Assembly: GCA_001421175.1 (NCBI GenBank)
Contig: LJKL01000005.1
Coordinates: 1-64,000 of the forward strand
From: Methanomassiliicoccales archaeon RumEn M2
Lineage (GTDB): Archaea; Thermoplasmatota; Thermoplasmata; Methanomassiliicoccales; Methanomethylophilaceae
Direction: 5' to 3'
Length of the DNA: 64,000 nt
The position numbers and the translations under genes are program-made. How positions within the stretch are numbered: the first letter of the stretch is position 1; every line of letters starts with the position of its first letter. Of the stretch, positions 17,686 through 26,451 are shown in pieces. The notes under the pieces are model-generated. The model ran no database searches and was not told the DNA's origin. It saw only the letters and a list, made by a program, of their open reading frames with translations.

Positions 17686-18810
17686 TCACCATGTTCCGTA
17701 GGTACCGAAGTCCCTAGCAGCTCTGGTCATAGCGAGGAGGTTGCCCGGTATCGTGTACGGGGGCGTCTCGCATGCTGTTCCCAGAATGAATCCTTTCTTA
17801 GCGTCACGACCGGCAAGGAGACACTCCTTGGAGCGCTCGTACACTACCTTCGGGTTCGGGTTGATCATGAGCTTGGTGTCGACGGAACCCATGCAGGTCG
17901 TAACATCCTGGAACTCCTTTTTCAGCAGGTCTGCCGGGAAATCCTTGGAACCCTTGTATCCTATGTGCAGAACGTTGAACGGAGACCACATAAGGTTGTC
18001 CTTGAACACCTTGTAGGAGGTCTCGTGGTTACCGCACAGGTGATAGAAGACCTGAGGTCCTGCTCCCTTCCTGAAGCACTGGTCTACATAGTAGCCCATC
18101 TTCTTGGCGGAGAACTCCTCTACCTGCTCGTCAGCGAATATGTCGTTGTTCGCCAGAACGGATCCGACGATCAGCATGGCCATGCCGTATTTGTCGGACA
18201 AGACATCCGCACCGTTAATGGACGTCTCGACGAAGGTGTCGACCACCTTGTGCGCCAGGTCAGGCTCGGTGAAGGTCCACATGATGAAGTTCTCGACTCC
18301 GACGAACTCTGCGGGCGCTCCGACGAGGTCGAATCCATATGAAATGGGGACCAGCGTGTGCGGCAGGTTCTTCTGCACATAGTCATACAGACCGAAGTAC
18401 AGCGGGATGGTCGTTCCCTTCATGAGCTCTTCCTTCTCGATGACCCTCATGCTCTCGATGCCTTCTGCGGTCGGCTCATATATAGGTCCTGTGGATACCG
18501 GCGGGAGCGTGTCCTTGTATACCAGGGTCAGGCCCAGCTCTCTTACCCATGGAAGGGAGAAGAACCAGTGCGTGACAGGCAGCAGGTCGAACAGCTCGGA
18601 TATGTATCCGACGCAGTGTATTCCTAGTTCCGGTTTCTCATAGAAGTCCCTGATCGTGAACCCGCACTGCACGGCAGCATTCGACAGTATGATCGGATCA
18701 ACGTCGATTCTGTCGTGGTAGTTGTCCACGAAGGGGCTTGCGAATCTCTTGGCGGCATTTGCATGCCATCCGTTGAGATCGTTTGTGGGGAATAATTCTT
18801 CGTAGCCCAT
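17686..18810 (-). CDS. MtbA/MtaA-like corrinoid:thiol methyltransferase (uroporphyrinogen decarboxylase superfamily)
   Basis: A 374-residue URO-D-superfamily protein. His257-x-Cys259 (FYHLCGNH) and Cys347 (GTACETPPYTIPGN) are placed like the zinc ligands of MtbA and MtaA, which move a methyl group from a corrinoid protein to coenzyme M. Catalytic porphyrin decarboxylase motifs are not evident. It is longer than usual MtbA (about 340 residues), and no corrinoid protein or methylamine methyltransferase gene is adjacent, so the methyl donor is unknown. The upstream region has a TATA box and a strong inverted repeat, implying dedicated regulation. Confidence 0.75.
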   Translation of the reverse strand: MGYEELFPTNDLNGWHANAAKRFASPFVDNYHDRIDVDPIILSNAAVQCGFTIRDFYEKPELGIHCVGYISELFDLLPVTHWFFSLPWVRELGLTLVYKDTLPPVSTGPIYEPTAEGIESMRVIEKEELMKGTTIPLYFGLYDYVQKNLPHTLVPISYGFDLVGAPAEFVGVENFIMWTFTEPDLAHKVVDTFVETSINGADVLSDKYGMAMLIVGSVLANNDIFADEQVEEFSAKKMGYYVDQCFRKGAGPQVFYHLCGNHETSYKVFKDNLMWSPFNVLHIGYKGSKDFPADLLKKEFQDVTTCMGSVDTKLMINPNPKVVYERSKECLLAGRDAKKGFILGTACETPPYTIPGNLLAMTRAARDFGTYGTW

Positions 18811-18838
18811 AGTAATCCCAATGTGTTATTCTTTGAAC

Positions 18839-18911
18839 TCTATATATACGTTATCTGCAAGAAAATGCAACGTTGTTCCATACAACCTTCTTTTAGAAGG
18901 TATAATGGAAC
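18839..18911 (-). promoter_or_regulatory. Promoter and inverted-repeat operator of the MtbA-like gene
   Basis: On the minus strand a TATA box (TATATATAG, around 18839-18850) precedes the ATG at 18810 by about 30 bases, giving a very short leader. Upstream, 18875-18911 holds a dyad: GTTCCAT (18875-18881) pairs with ATGGAAC (18905-18911), and ACCTTCT pairs with AGAAGGT inside it. In total 14 of 17 positions per arm are complementary. A separate 8-bp palindrome, CAACGTTG, is at 18868-18875. The position just upstream of the TATA box suits an activator or a repressor. Confidence 0.6.
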
Positions 18912-18975
18912 AATATTTGTTTAAGAAAGTTTAAATGAAATTGTGTTGCAAAAAGTAAGAAAGCAAATTCCCGGA

Positions 18976-19350
18976 TCAGCGATACTTGCTGTATCTGTCC
19001 AGTAATCTGCATATCCGGTCGGATTCCTCTTTCGTGAGATCCCCTTCCTCTACGAAGGTCTTGACGAAATCCTTGGCATCCTTCGAAGATATGCGCGTCG
19101 CCTTGGCTATCACGGATGCGGTAAAGGATGATGCCTTGGACTCATCCATCTGGGTCGAGACCATTATCTCGTTAAGATCGTACTTGAAGGGCGTCACTCT
19201 GTGCGTGTTGAGCATGGCCTGCCTTTTCGAATGCTCCTTCACCTTTGTTCTGCGCTTTTTGAAATTGCCACGGGGTTTGGCGCCCCCACCAGTGGTGCTG
19301 TTGGTGCTGCCGCCCGTACCGCTTCTTGTACCGCTTCCTGTTCCTACCAA
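18976..19350 (-). CDS. Hypothetical basic protein with Gly/Thr/Ser-rich N-terminus
   Basis: The protein has a low-complexity N-terminal tail (GTGSGTRSGTGGS), a basic linker (KKRRTKVKEHSKRQ) and a helical C-terminal half (residues 60-124). I prefer TTG 19350 over GTG 19374 because AGGAG sits seven bases before the TTG; this gives 124 residues. The basic linker suggests nucleic-acid contact, but no family is recognised. Confidence 0.55.
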   Translation of the reverse strand: MVGTGSGTRSGTGGSTNSTTGGGAKPRGNFKKRRTKVKEHSKRQAMLNTHRVTPFKYDLNEIMVSTQMDESKASSFTASVIAKATRISSKDAKDFVKTFVEEGDLTKEESDRICRLLDRYSKYR

Positions 19351-19452
19351 GATAAAACTCCTAGCTGATGACACAGGTTAATCTACTTAAAGGTAGCCCG
19401 AAGGGGAATATGGTGAAAAGGTAAGAGGTTTGATTATTCCCTGAGTACCTGA

Positions 19453-19707
19453 TCAGAGCTTCTCTTTGGCCTTGGCCAAGGTCCTGGCGATCAGTATCGT
19501 CATTATGACCGCGAGAATGGTCACTATGATCGCATATATCATCATGCCCATCAGATCGTTGGCCGTGCCGAACACTTCGGCGACGGCCGCTTTGATCGCT
19601 TCGTTCCAAGACAGTGCTGCCACAAGACCGAAGGCGGACGTTATCAGCGCCGCGAACGTCTCGAGGACCTGTACATTAAATTTTCTCCTGTTTTCTTCAG
19701 CAGACAT
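19453..19707 (-). CDS. DUF5654-family small membrane protein
   Basis: An 84-residue protein whose middle (VLETFAALITSAFGLVAALSWNEAIK) matches my memory of the DUF5654 family. It has two hydrophobic segments, near residues 22-38 and 55-77, and a basic C-terminal tail (KAKEKL). The ATG at 19707 has GGGAGG eight bases upstream, so the longer upstream frame is not used. The family has no known function. It is divergent from peroxiredoxin. Confidence 0.75.
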   Translation of the reverse strand: MSAEENRRKFNVQVLETFAALITSAFGLVAALSWNEAIKAAVAEVFGTANDLMGMMIYAIIVTILAVIMTILIARTLAKAKEKL

Positions 19708-19829
19708 GAAAATGCCTCCCAAGGTAATCTGAATTCGCAGATATAATCCAATCCTCCCTTTATCCCGAAAATAGTAACTAGACGGGTTTTTTATACGCTC
19801 AAACCGTCTCACTTTTGAGGTAATCAAGA

Positions 19830-20507
19830 ATGGAAGAAGAATATCGTTCGCTCCCCCTGATAGGGGACAAAGCACCAGAATTCAAAGCCGTGACCACTCA
19901 GGGAGAGATTAATTTCCCTTCGGACTACAAAGGGAAATGGGTTGTGCTGTTCTCGCACCCTGCCGATTTCACACCAGTCTGCACCACGGAGTTCATGACC
20001 TTCGCACACGGTGCCGAGACCCTCAGAAAGCTCAACACCGAGCTTGTAGGCCTCTCCGTTGACGGCCTTACCTCCCATATCGCATGGCTGAGGAAGATTC
20101 AGGAGCTCGAGTGGAAGGACATGAAGAACATAGAGGTCAAATTCCCTCTCATCGAGGACATAAAGATGGATGTGGCCAAGAAATACGGCATGATCCAGCC
20201 TAAAAGCTCCGATACGAAGGCCGTGAGGGCAATGTTCTTCATAGACCCCAACGGGATCATCCGATGCATACACTACTACCCCCTGTCCACCGGAAGGAAC
20301 TTCGATGAGATGGTGAGGGTCATCAAGGCGCTGCAGAAAGCGGATTCCGACAAGGTGGCAACCCCTGCCAACTGGATGCCGGGCGATGACACCATCTCCC
20401 CCGCTCCCGGTACCTGCGCCGGCGCCAAGGAGAGGATGGAGGGCAAGAACAAGGACATGTACTGCCTTGACTGGTTCCTCTGCTTCAACAAGGAGAAGAA
20501 GAACTGA
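19830..20507 (+). CDS. Peroxiredoxin (Prx6-type, archaeal)
   Basis: The 225-residue protein has the peroxidatic Cys51 in DFTPVCTTEF, followed by the catalytic Arg region (KAVRAMFFIDPNG). The long C-terminal domain ends with extra Cys residues (GTCAGAKERM, MYCLDW, FLCFNK), as in archaeal Prx6-type peroxidases that resolve through C-terminal Cys. It reduces hydrogen peroxide and organic peroxides, which protects a strict anaerobe. It is monocistronic with an 18-base palindrome at its stop. Confidence 0.93.
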   Translation: MEEEYRSLPLIGDKAPEFKAVTTQGEINFPSDYKGKWVVLFSHPADFTPVCTTEFMTFAHGAETLRKLNTELVGLSVDGLTSHIAWLRKIQELEWKDMKNIEVKFPLIEDIKMDVAKKYGMIQPKSSDTKAVRAMFFIDPNGIIRCIHYYPLSTGRNFDEMVRVIKALQKADSDKVATPANWMPGDDTISPAPGTCAGAKERMEGKNKDMYCLDWFLCFNKEKKN

Positions 20508-20522
20508 TCGGCATGCCGATCA
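20505..20522. repeat. 18-base perfect palindrome at the peroxiredoxin stop codon
   Basis: TGATCGGCATGCCGATCA is fully self-complementary and includes the TGA stop (20505-20507). As RNA it can form a 7-bp stem with a CATG loop. No T-tract follows directly, so it may be an mRNA 3' stem or a protein-binding site rather than a classic terminator. Confidence 0.5.
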
Positions 20523-20591
20523 AACCGCTTCCCTCAAACCCATTACCCTCTTCCCGATAATTTAAAATCGGGGCGGATGTTATCTGCAAGG

Positions 20592-21644
20592 ATGAGCGAG
20601 GATGTGACATCAGGGGTCCTCAAGGAAAAAGCGAAGGGCCTTGTCCCCGGAGTCGCTTTGTGCATCGCGATAGCGATCCCATGCTGGTTCCTCGGCTCCG
20701 CGATCCCTGTTGTGGGAGGACCGGTCTTCGGAATACTTCTGGGCATGCTCTTGGGTTCCTTCATGAAGAGCCGTGAGGCCACCCGCGAAGGTACCGCATT
20801 CTGTTCAAAGACCGTCCTGTAGGCAGCGGTCGTCTTCCTCGGTTTCGGATTGAACTTGGCATTGATCGCTGAAATGGGCGCATTGTCTCTGCCCATAATC
20901 GTCGTGACCATATCCGTCGCATTGGCCGTGGCATATGCGATGCACAGGCTGCTGAGGGTTCCCAAAAAGACCTCCGCCCTGGTGGGAGTGGGCTCTGCCA
21001 TCTGCGGGGGATCCGCGATAGCCGCCGCTCCGGTCATACGGGCCGGTGATGAGGACATAGCCAGATCGATCTCCGTGATATTCTTATTCAATGTGGTGGC
21101 GACATTGACCTTCCCGACCATAGGCACCGTTTTAGGCCTCTCCGATCAGGGCTTCGCTCTCTTCGCCGGAACCGCGATAAACGATACCTCTTCGGTCACG
21201 GCCGCTGCTTCCTCATGGGATGATATCCACGGTACCGGGACGACTGTGCTCGACCAGGCGACCATAGTGAAGTTAACCAGGACTTTGGCCATAATCCCGA
21301 TCACCCTGATTCTTGCCTACATCTACACCAAGAGCGATCCCGACCGTTCCGGCGGCAAAGTAAGCCTCAGGAAGATGTTCCCGATCTTCATAGCTTTCTT
21401 CGTGCTCGCATCGATCATAACCACAATATGCACCGGCATGTTCGGCGTTCCTACGTACGCTTTCTCGCCATTCAAGGTCCTCAGCAAATTCCTGATAATA
21501 ATCGCCATGACGACCATAGGTCTCAACACAGATGTGGTAAAACTGATCAGGAGCGGAGGGGGGCCTCTCGCTATGGGTTTCGCCTGCTGGATATCCATAG
21601 CTTTGGCAAGTTTGGGTATGCAGTATCTGCTCGGCATGTGGTGA
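20592..21644 (+). CDS. YeiH-family (putative sulfate exporter family) transporter with an in-frame TAG
   Basis: Two reading frames in the same phase are separated only by TAG at 20820-20822; together they give a 350-codon membrane protein with about ten hydrophobic segments. Matches to the YeiH family include PVVGGPVFGILLGM, then VVFLGFGLNLALI directly after the TAG, and SAICGGSAIAAAPVI. The TAG is codon 77, where relatives have Gln or Arg as I recall, so CAG to TAG is a one-base change. It could be read as pyrrolysine, be a real nonsense mutation, or be an error. An AT-rich element at about 20557-20565 suits a leaderless start at ATG 20592. Confidence 0.75.
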
Positions 21645-21650
21645 AGGACA

Positions 21651-21735
21651 TGGTGCGGGGGAAGGGATTCGAACCCCTGAACTACTAAAGACAGGATCTT
21701 AAGTCCCGCGCCTTTGGCCGCTCGGCAACCCCCGC
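21651..21735 (-). tRNA. tRNA-Leu (anticodon TAA)
   Basis: On the minus strand, GCGGGGG at the 5' end pairs with CCCCCGC at the 3' end, followed by discriminator A and an encoded CCA (21651-21653). The D-arm GCCGAGCGGCCAAAGGC, a 5-bp anticodon stem around loop CTTAAGA (anticodon TAA), a long variable arm and a T-arm with GGTTCGAATCC are all present. The long variable arm is expected for leucine tRNA. Confidence 0.95.
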
Positions 21736-21855
21736 TTCGCCCTATGGGATGATCAACCTGTTTAATAATCCACTCCCCGGGCCCGCACAGACTCTGATCC
21801 GGCCGGTGAGGCCTTACTTCAATAATATATACTCAGGAGTGCTGTTTTATCGTTG

Positions 21856-22254
21856 ATGCCCTACAGCATACCCAGCGACGAACGGCTGTCCGAGGCCATA
21901 TTCATCGTCATGTACAGGAACCAGCAGGTAAGGTCCCAGGCAGAGATGACGGAGCTTGTGCTGAAGGAGATCAACAAAGACGGCAGCGATTACCGTGTCA
22001 GCGGCGAGCGCATCAGGCGCCTTGCGATAAACAGGGGGCTTTCGCACATATCCATCGATTACAACGATGCGGAGAACAGGGACCTGCCGGAGGATTGCCC
22101 CGTTTGCAGGAATCCCCTTGTCGGGATAAGCAATACGACCTTGGACGGCAGAGAGACCGAGATCCTCAGGAAATGCCCGGTGTGCACATATTCCGTCGGT
22201 ACCAGAATGCGCATGCCCGGCAAGTACACATTCACCAAAGGGCGGAAGAGATGA
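21856..22254 (+). CDS. Hypothetical protein with helical N-terminus and C-terminal zinc ribbon
   Basis: A 132-residue protein. The N-terminal half resembles a helix-turn-helix-like helical region (SDERLSEAIFIVMYRNQ, then RIRRLAINRGLSHI). The C-terminal half has a zinc ribbon, CPVCRNPL near residue 82 and CPVCTYSV near residue 110. This layout suggests a DNA- or RNA-binding role, unproven. The TTG immediately before ATG 21856 is less likely as a start. TATATA at about 21824 lies near 30 bases upstream, which suits leaderless initiation. Confidence 0.65.
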   Translation: MPYSIPSDERLSEAIFIVMYRNQQVRSQAEMTELVLKEINKDGSDYRVSGERIRRLAINRGLSHISIDYNDAENRDLPEDCPVCRNPLVGISNTTLDGRETEILRKCPVCTYSVGTRMRMPGKYTFTKGRKR

Positions 22255-22405
22255 CACAGGACGATGACGCCGGGAAGGGAACCCCGAAGAAAACAAGCCG
22301 AGAGGACGATGACGATCCGTGTTGGACGCGCCCCCTCGTATCGGTTAAGAGTCAGGACAGAAAGGATATATGATTCCATTCAATTAGGTGGGCTCGGAGA
22401 CGGGG

Positions 22406-23312
22406 ATGAAGAACTGGGAGTTCGATAAGGTAAAGGATAAGACTGTAAGGATCGACAAGACCCTGGCTGATATGATGGGGCTTGTGGACGGCGGGTACAT
22501 CTACAGCACCCTCTTTGAGTATGACAACGAGAGCCCGAAGAAATACGAGCTCATCCTGTCCACCTACCCCCAGGAGAACTACCGGACCCTTACGAATATA
22601 ACGATGTACATCCAGGACGTGCCGGGCTCCAGCGCCCAGGCGGCCAGATTCCTGGGGGGACAGGGACATCAACATACTGAACTCCATATCTCTGGAGGGC
22701 ATATCCGACACGATCATCATCTGGAAGATGCTCGTGGACCTGAACTTCGCGGGAGAGGTCAATATCCTGGCGGAGAAGTTCGCCGAACTGAAGGAGAAGA
22801 ACGATCCCTCCGTTTCCAAGATTGACCATATACAGATAAAACCGGCCGACATAGGCCGCGTGTTCAGGACTGAAGGGCGCTCCGACAAAATCGAGATAAG
22901 GAGAGGGGTCCCCATAACTCTGAAGGACAACATCTACGATCTCTCGGTAGAGTACGGCGATGTGTTCGAGGACTTCGAGGGCGAGTCCGTGATGATAGTG
23001 GCGGACTACGCTTCCTGGATCGTCTCCATCTCCTTCTTCAAAGGGGAGACGAAGCTTGTGAAGATCGGTCTGGAGATCCCGGACTGCCCCGGGTCCATAA
23101 CCCAAGTACTGGATTGGATAGCTTCCAAAAACGTCAATCTCATCTCTGTGTTCAGCAAGATAAAGATATGCTATCAGACGATGACATTGGACCTTGTGGC
23201 TGATTTCAGCGGATGCAAGATGCCGATGGACGAATTCCGGATCGAACTCGAGAATGCCATGGAAGGCATGAACGGGATATTCATTCTTACCCAGTACGAG
23301 GAATTGAAATGA
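22406..23312 (+). CDS. ACT-like domain protein leading the acs operon (frameshifted in this sequence)
   Basis: Two frames together encode 301 residues. The C-terminal part (KLVKIGLEIPDCPGSITQVLDWIASKNVNLISVFSK) has the ACT-domain signature, a ligand-binding regulatory fold. An earlier part (YRTLTNITMYIQDVPGSSAQAARFLG) looks like a second ACT unit. The break is in GGGGGG at about 22655; removing one G continues into DRDINILNSISLEG. The stop overlaps the acsB start, so the two are translationally coupled, and a role in sensing an amino acid such as methionine for the module is possible but inferred. ATG 22406 is preferred over GTG 22388. Confidence 0.75.
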
Positions 23313-25519
23313 GCGTTGCGGCATTCAGCAAGATCGCCTCTAAGTACGGCATAGATTCCGCAGAAGAGATCCGATTGTTGCTGGAAACCGTCAAAGCCCA
23401 TGATGTGCCTTCATTACTGGCACTTGCAGCGGAAGGTTCCGACGCCTTGGTATCATTGGCCAAGAGATCCGTGGCGGAAGCCACCAGAAGGTACGGGGAC
23501 AGCACTGTTCTGGAATATCCCGAGACGGGATACGGCGTGCCCTCGGTATGCGCCTGGAAGGGCACTGACCGCCTTACCCTGGAAGCGGCGGCCGGGCTCC
23601 TGGATTCCCTCGGCTCCGCAAAGAAGTCCTCTCTGGAGGACGGTCTTGCGGCGGGAGAGAGCGCCATGTACGCTGCGGACATACTCGAGGCCATAACGTA
23701 CATAGGCGCAGAGGAGGCCGACAGGGACGGCTTCATACCTGACCGTGTGATAAGGGAGCTGGGACTGAGCCTGGTGGACGAGACCATCCCCGGTGCTGCT
23801 GTATTCTTGGGCGACACGGGAAACGAGAACGTCGTACTGATGGCCAAGGACATACAATCAAAAGGTATGCTGGGTCTTGTTACCTCAGGAACTCTCTCCC
23901 CCGGATACGCAGAGATGATGAGAGATAATGATGTGGCCATGGGACTTGACAGGATGATGTATCCTCTGGGCGACTTCGCGGGAGTGGTGCACGCTCTCAA
24001 TTTTGACGTAAGGGCCGCACTGACCTTCGGCGGTGTCGCTCCCGGGGACAGGGAAAGGCTGTCCGCATACCTTGCCAAGAGGCCCAAGGCCTTTGTCATC
24101 AAAACAGGAGAGCTTAACAGACTGGAATGCGCTCTTGCTTTCGCTGCGCTTATGCACAGCGCCCCGATAGTGACCGATTCTGACCTGCCGGAGGTGCCGG
24201 GGGCCATAAGGAGAAGCGATGATCTGGGGAGGATGGTCCAGATCGGGATCGAAGAGAGGGGGATAACCGTCACCCTTGAGCCTCTGGACCTGCCTGTCGG
24301 CTACGGGCCCTCCTTTGAAGGAGAGGTTCTCAGAAAGCCCGATACTTACTTCGAAGCGGGGGGCGGCAGGAGCACCGCCTTCGAACTGCTCGTCTCCAGA
24401 GACGAGAATGAGATCGAGGACGGCAAGATACTTCTGATAGGTAAGGACCTGGATGAGATACCTGACGGCTCCGTCATGCCTCTGGCGATGATAGTCGAGG
24501 TCTACGGCAAGGATATGCAGAGCGACCTGGAATCCGTCATGGAACGCAGATTCCACAGCGGGATAAACTTCGCAGAGGGCATCTGGCACACCGGGCAGAG
24601 GAACTCGGACTGGGTCAGGATCAGCAAGAAGGCGGTCGCAAGGGGCTTCCGCCTTACCGATCTGGGCAGAATGCTCATGCACACCACCCGAAGGGAATTC
24701 GGGAGCGTGGTGACCCGCGTCCAGGTCACGATAATAACGGATCTTGAGGAGATCGAATGCCGCCTCCCTGCTGCCAGGGAGATATATGAAGCAAGGGACG
24801 AGAGGATGAAGGGACTAAAGGACGAGCTCGTGGACTGCTTCTATACATGTACAATGTGCCAGTCCTTTGCTCCGGGCCACATATGCATCATATCCCCCGA
24901 GAGACTGGGACTTTGCGGCGCCATAAACTGGCTGGATGCAAAGGCCGGTTACGAGCTGTCATCTTCCGGCCCCAACAGGCCTGTAGGAATGGGTGATTTG
25001 CTGGACATGAGCAAAGGCGAGTGGGCCGGCGTGAACGATGTGGTCTCATCTGCATCATCTGGCACTGTTACTAGGATGTGCCTGTACAGCCTCATGGATG
25101 CCCCCATGACGTCTTGTGGCTGCTTCGAGGTGATAATAGCGATGACCGTGGACGTGCAGTCCGTAATCCTCGTAGACAGGGATTATCTGGGCATGACCCC
25201 GATCGGTATGAAATTCTCGACCCTGGCCGGATCCATAGGGGGCGGAAGGCAGACCCCGGGATTCATGGGTGTGGCCAGGAAGTACGTGATCAGTGATAAG
25301 TTCATAGCGACTGAGGGAGGGCTTCCCAGGATCTCCTGGATGCCGAGCCGGCTCAAGGATATGCTGGGAGATGAGCTCCGCAAAAGGTGCCTTGACATAG
25401 GCATGCCCGATCTGATGGACAAGATCGCGGACGAGACGATAACAGACAACGCTGAGGGGCTGATGGCATGGATGGCGGAAGTTGACCATCCCGCACTCCG
25501 CATGGAGCCCCTCATCTAG
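23309..25519 (+). CDS. acsB: Acetyl-CoA synthase, full-length bacterial-type AcsB
   Basis: The 736-residue protein matches bacterial AcsB along its whole length, not the shorter archaeal CdhC (about 470 residues), because the N-terminal CODH-contact domain (about residues 1-315) is present. A-cluster ligands are intact: Cys514, Cys517, Cys526 and Cys536 for the [4Fe-4S] cubane, and Cys603-Gly-Cys605 for the distal nickel. The C-terminus (HPALRMEPLI) also matches the bacterial end, so its TAG is a natural stop. The enzyme makes or splits acetyl-CoA using a methyl-corrinoid protein and CO. It overlaps the ACT gene by four bases and precedes acsD by eight. Confidence 0.95.
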   Translation: MSVAAFSKIASKYGIDSAEEIRLLLETVKAHDVPSLLALAAEGSDALVSLAKRSVAEATRRYGDSTVLEYPETGYGVPSVCAWKGTDRLTLEAAAGLLDSLGSAKKSSLEDGLAAGESAMYAADILEAITYIGAEEADRDGFIPDRVIRELGLSLVDETIPGAAVFLGDTGNENVVLMAKDIQSKGMLGLVTSGTLSPGYAEMMRDNDVAMGLDRMMYPLGDFAGVVHALNFDVRAALTFGGVAPGDRERLSAYLAKRPKAFVIKTGELNRLECALAFAALMHSAPIVTDSDLPEVPGAIRRSDDLGRMVQIGIEERGITVTLEPLDLPVGYGPSFEGEVLRKPDTYFEAGGGRSTAFELLVSRDENEIEDGKILLIGKDLDEIPDGSVMPLAMIVEVYGKDMQSDLESVMERRFHSGINFAEGIWHTGQRNSDWVRISKKAVARGFRLTDLGRMLMHTTRREFGSVVTRVQVTIITDLEEIECRLPAAREIYEARDERMKGLKDELVDCFYTCTMCQSFAPGHICIISPERLGLCGAINWLDAKAGYELSSSGPNRPVGMGDLLDMSKGEWAGVNDVVSSASSGTVTRMCLYSLMDAPMTSCGCFEVIIAMTVDVQSVILVDRDYLGMTPIGMKFSTLAGSIGGGRQTPGFMGVARKYVISDKFIATEGGLPRISWMPSRLKDMLGDELRKRCLDIGMPDLMDKIADETITDNAEGLMAWMAEVDHPALRMEPLI

Positions 25520-25527
25520 GTGATCAA

Positions 25528-26451
25528 ATGGCAGAAATACCATCGGTGAAGGAGAAGTACACAGGCAAAATAGAGGAGATCGCATTCGGCAACTGCATTG
25601 CCGGAGGTGCGGACGGGATGCCGTTCCTCTCCTTTGAGAATACTCTGAAGAGACGCCCGATCATAGCGGGCGAGGTGGTTGATGATCTGACCGACTACCC
25701 TGAGATGGCTGCGGAGATGTTCGACGGCCGCCAGAAGGACCCTGTGGGCTGGGCCAATATGTGGAAGGAGATCGGCGCGGACATGATCTGCATCAGATTC
25801 CCCGGCGCGGCACCGGATAAGAAGGGCACCTCCCCGGAAGATGCCGCCGGCATCGTGAGGAGGATCTCCGACAAAACGGGCCTGCCTGTCATGGTCATCG
25901 GATGCGGCATTGCCGATATAGACAACAGGATAGCGGAAGCCGTCGGAGGCGCCATGAAAGGCACCAAGGTGATACTCGGAAGGACTGAGGAGCACGAATA
26001 CAAGAAGATCTCCGCCGTATCGATGTCCAACGGGCATGCCGTCCTTGCATTCTCCAATCTTGACATAAATCTCGCCAAGCAGATGAATATCCTCCTCACG
26101 GATTTCGGCGTAGAGCGGAACAGCATAACCATGGACCCCCTCATGGCCGCCTTGGGCATGGGCCTGGACTACTCATACTCCGTGAACGAGAGGATAAGGC
26201 TCGCGGCCCTGTCCGGGGACAGGATGCTGCAGGTACCCATGGTTTGCGACTGCACGGGAGCCTGGGACGTGGCCGATGCCATGAGCACTGACGATCCGTC
26301 ACTGGGAGATGCGAAGCACAGGGTGGCATGGTGGGAGGCCATGACAGCTCTGGCCGCGATGCTATCCGGAGCCGATATACTGATAATGAGAGGGCCGGGC
26401 GCGGCAGATATGACAAGAGTGTACGCCGAAGAGCTCACGGGGGTGTCCTGA
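25528..26451 (+). CDS. acsD: Corrinoid iron-sulfur protein small subunit, AcsD/CdhD type
   Basis: A 307-residue TIM-barrel protein of the AcsD/CdhD family, with NCIAGGADGMPFLSFEN near the start and FPGAAPDKKGTSPEDAA near residue 95. AcsD pairs with AcsC to form the corrinoid iron-sulfur protein that carries the methyl group to acetyl-CoA synthase. Its length fits the bacterial subunit; archaeal CdhD is usually longer. The gene sits in the order acsB-acsD-acsC and overlaps acsC by one base (TGATG). Confidence 0.9.
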   Translation: MAEIPSVKEKYTGKIEEIAFGNCIAGGADGMPFLSFENTLKRRPIIAGEVVDDLTDYPEMAAEMFDGRQKDPVGWANMWKEIGADMICIRFPGAAPDKKGTSPEDAAGIVRRISDKTGLPVMVIGCGIADIDNRIAEAVGGAMKGTKVILGRTEEHEYKKISAVSMSNGHAVLAFSNLDINLAKQMNILLTDFGVERNSITMDPLMAALGMGLDYSYSVNERIRLAALSGDRMLQVPMVCDCTGAWDVADAMSTDDPSLGDAKHRVAWWEAMTALAAMLSGADILIMRGPGAADMTRVYAEELTGVS

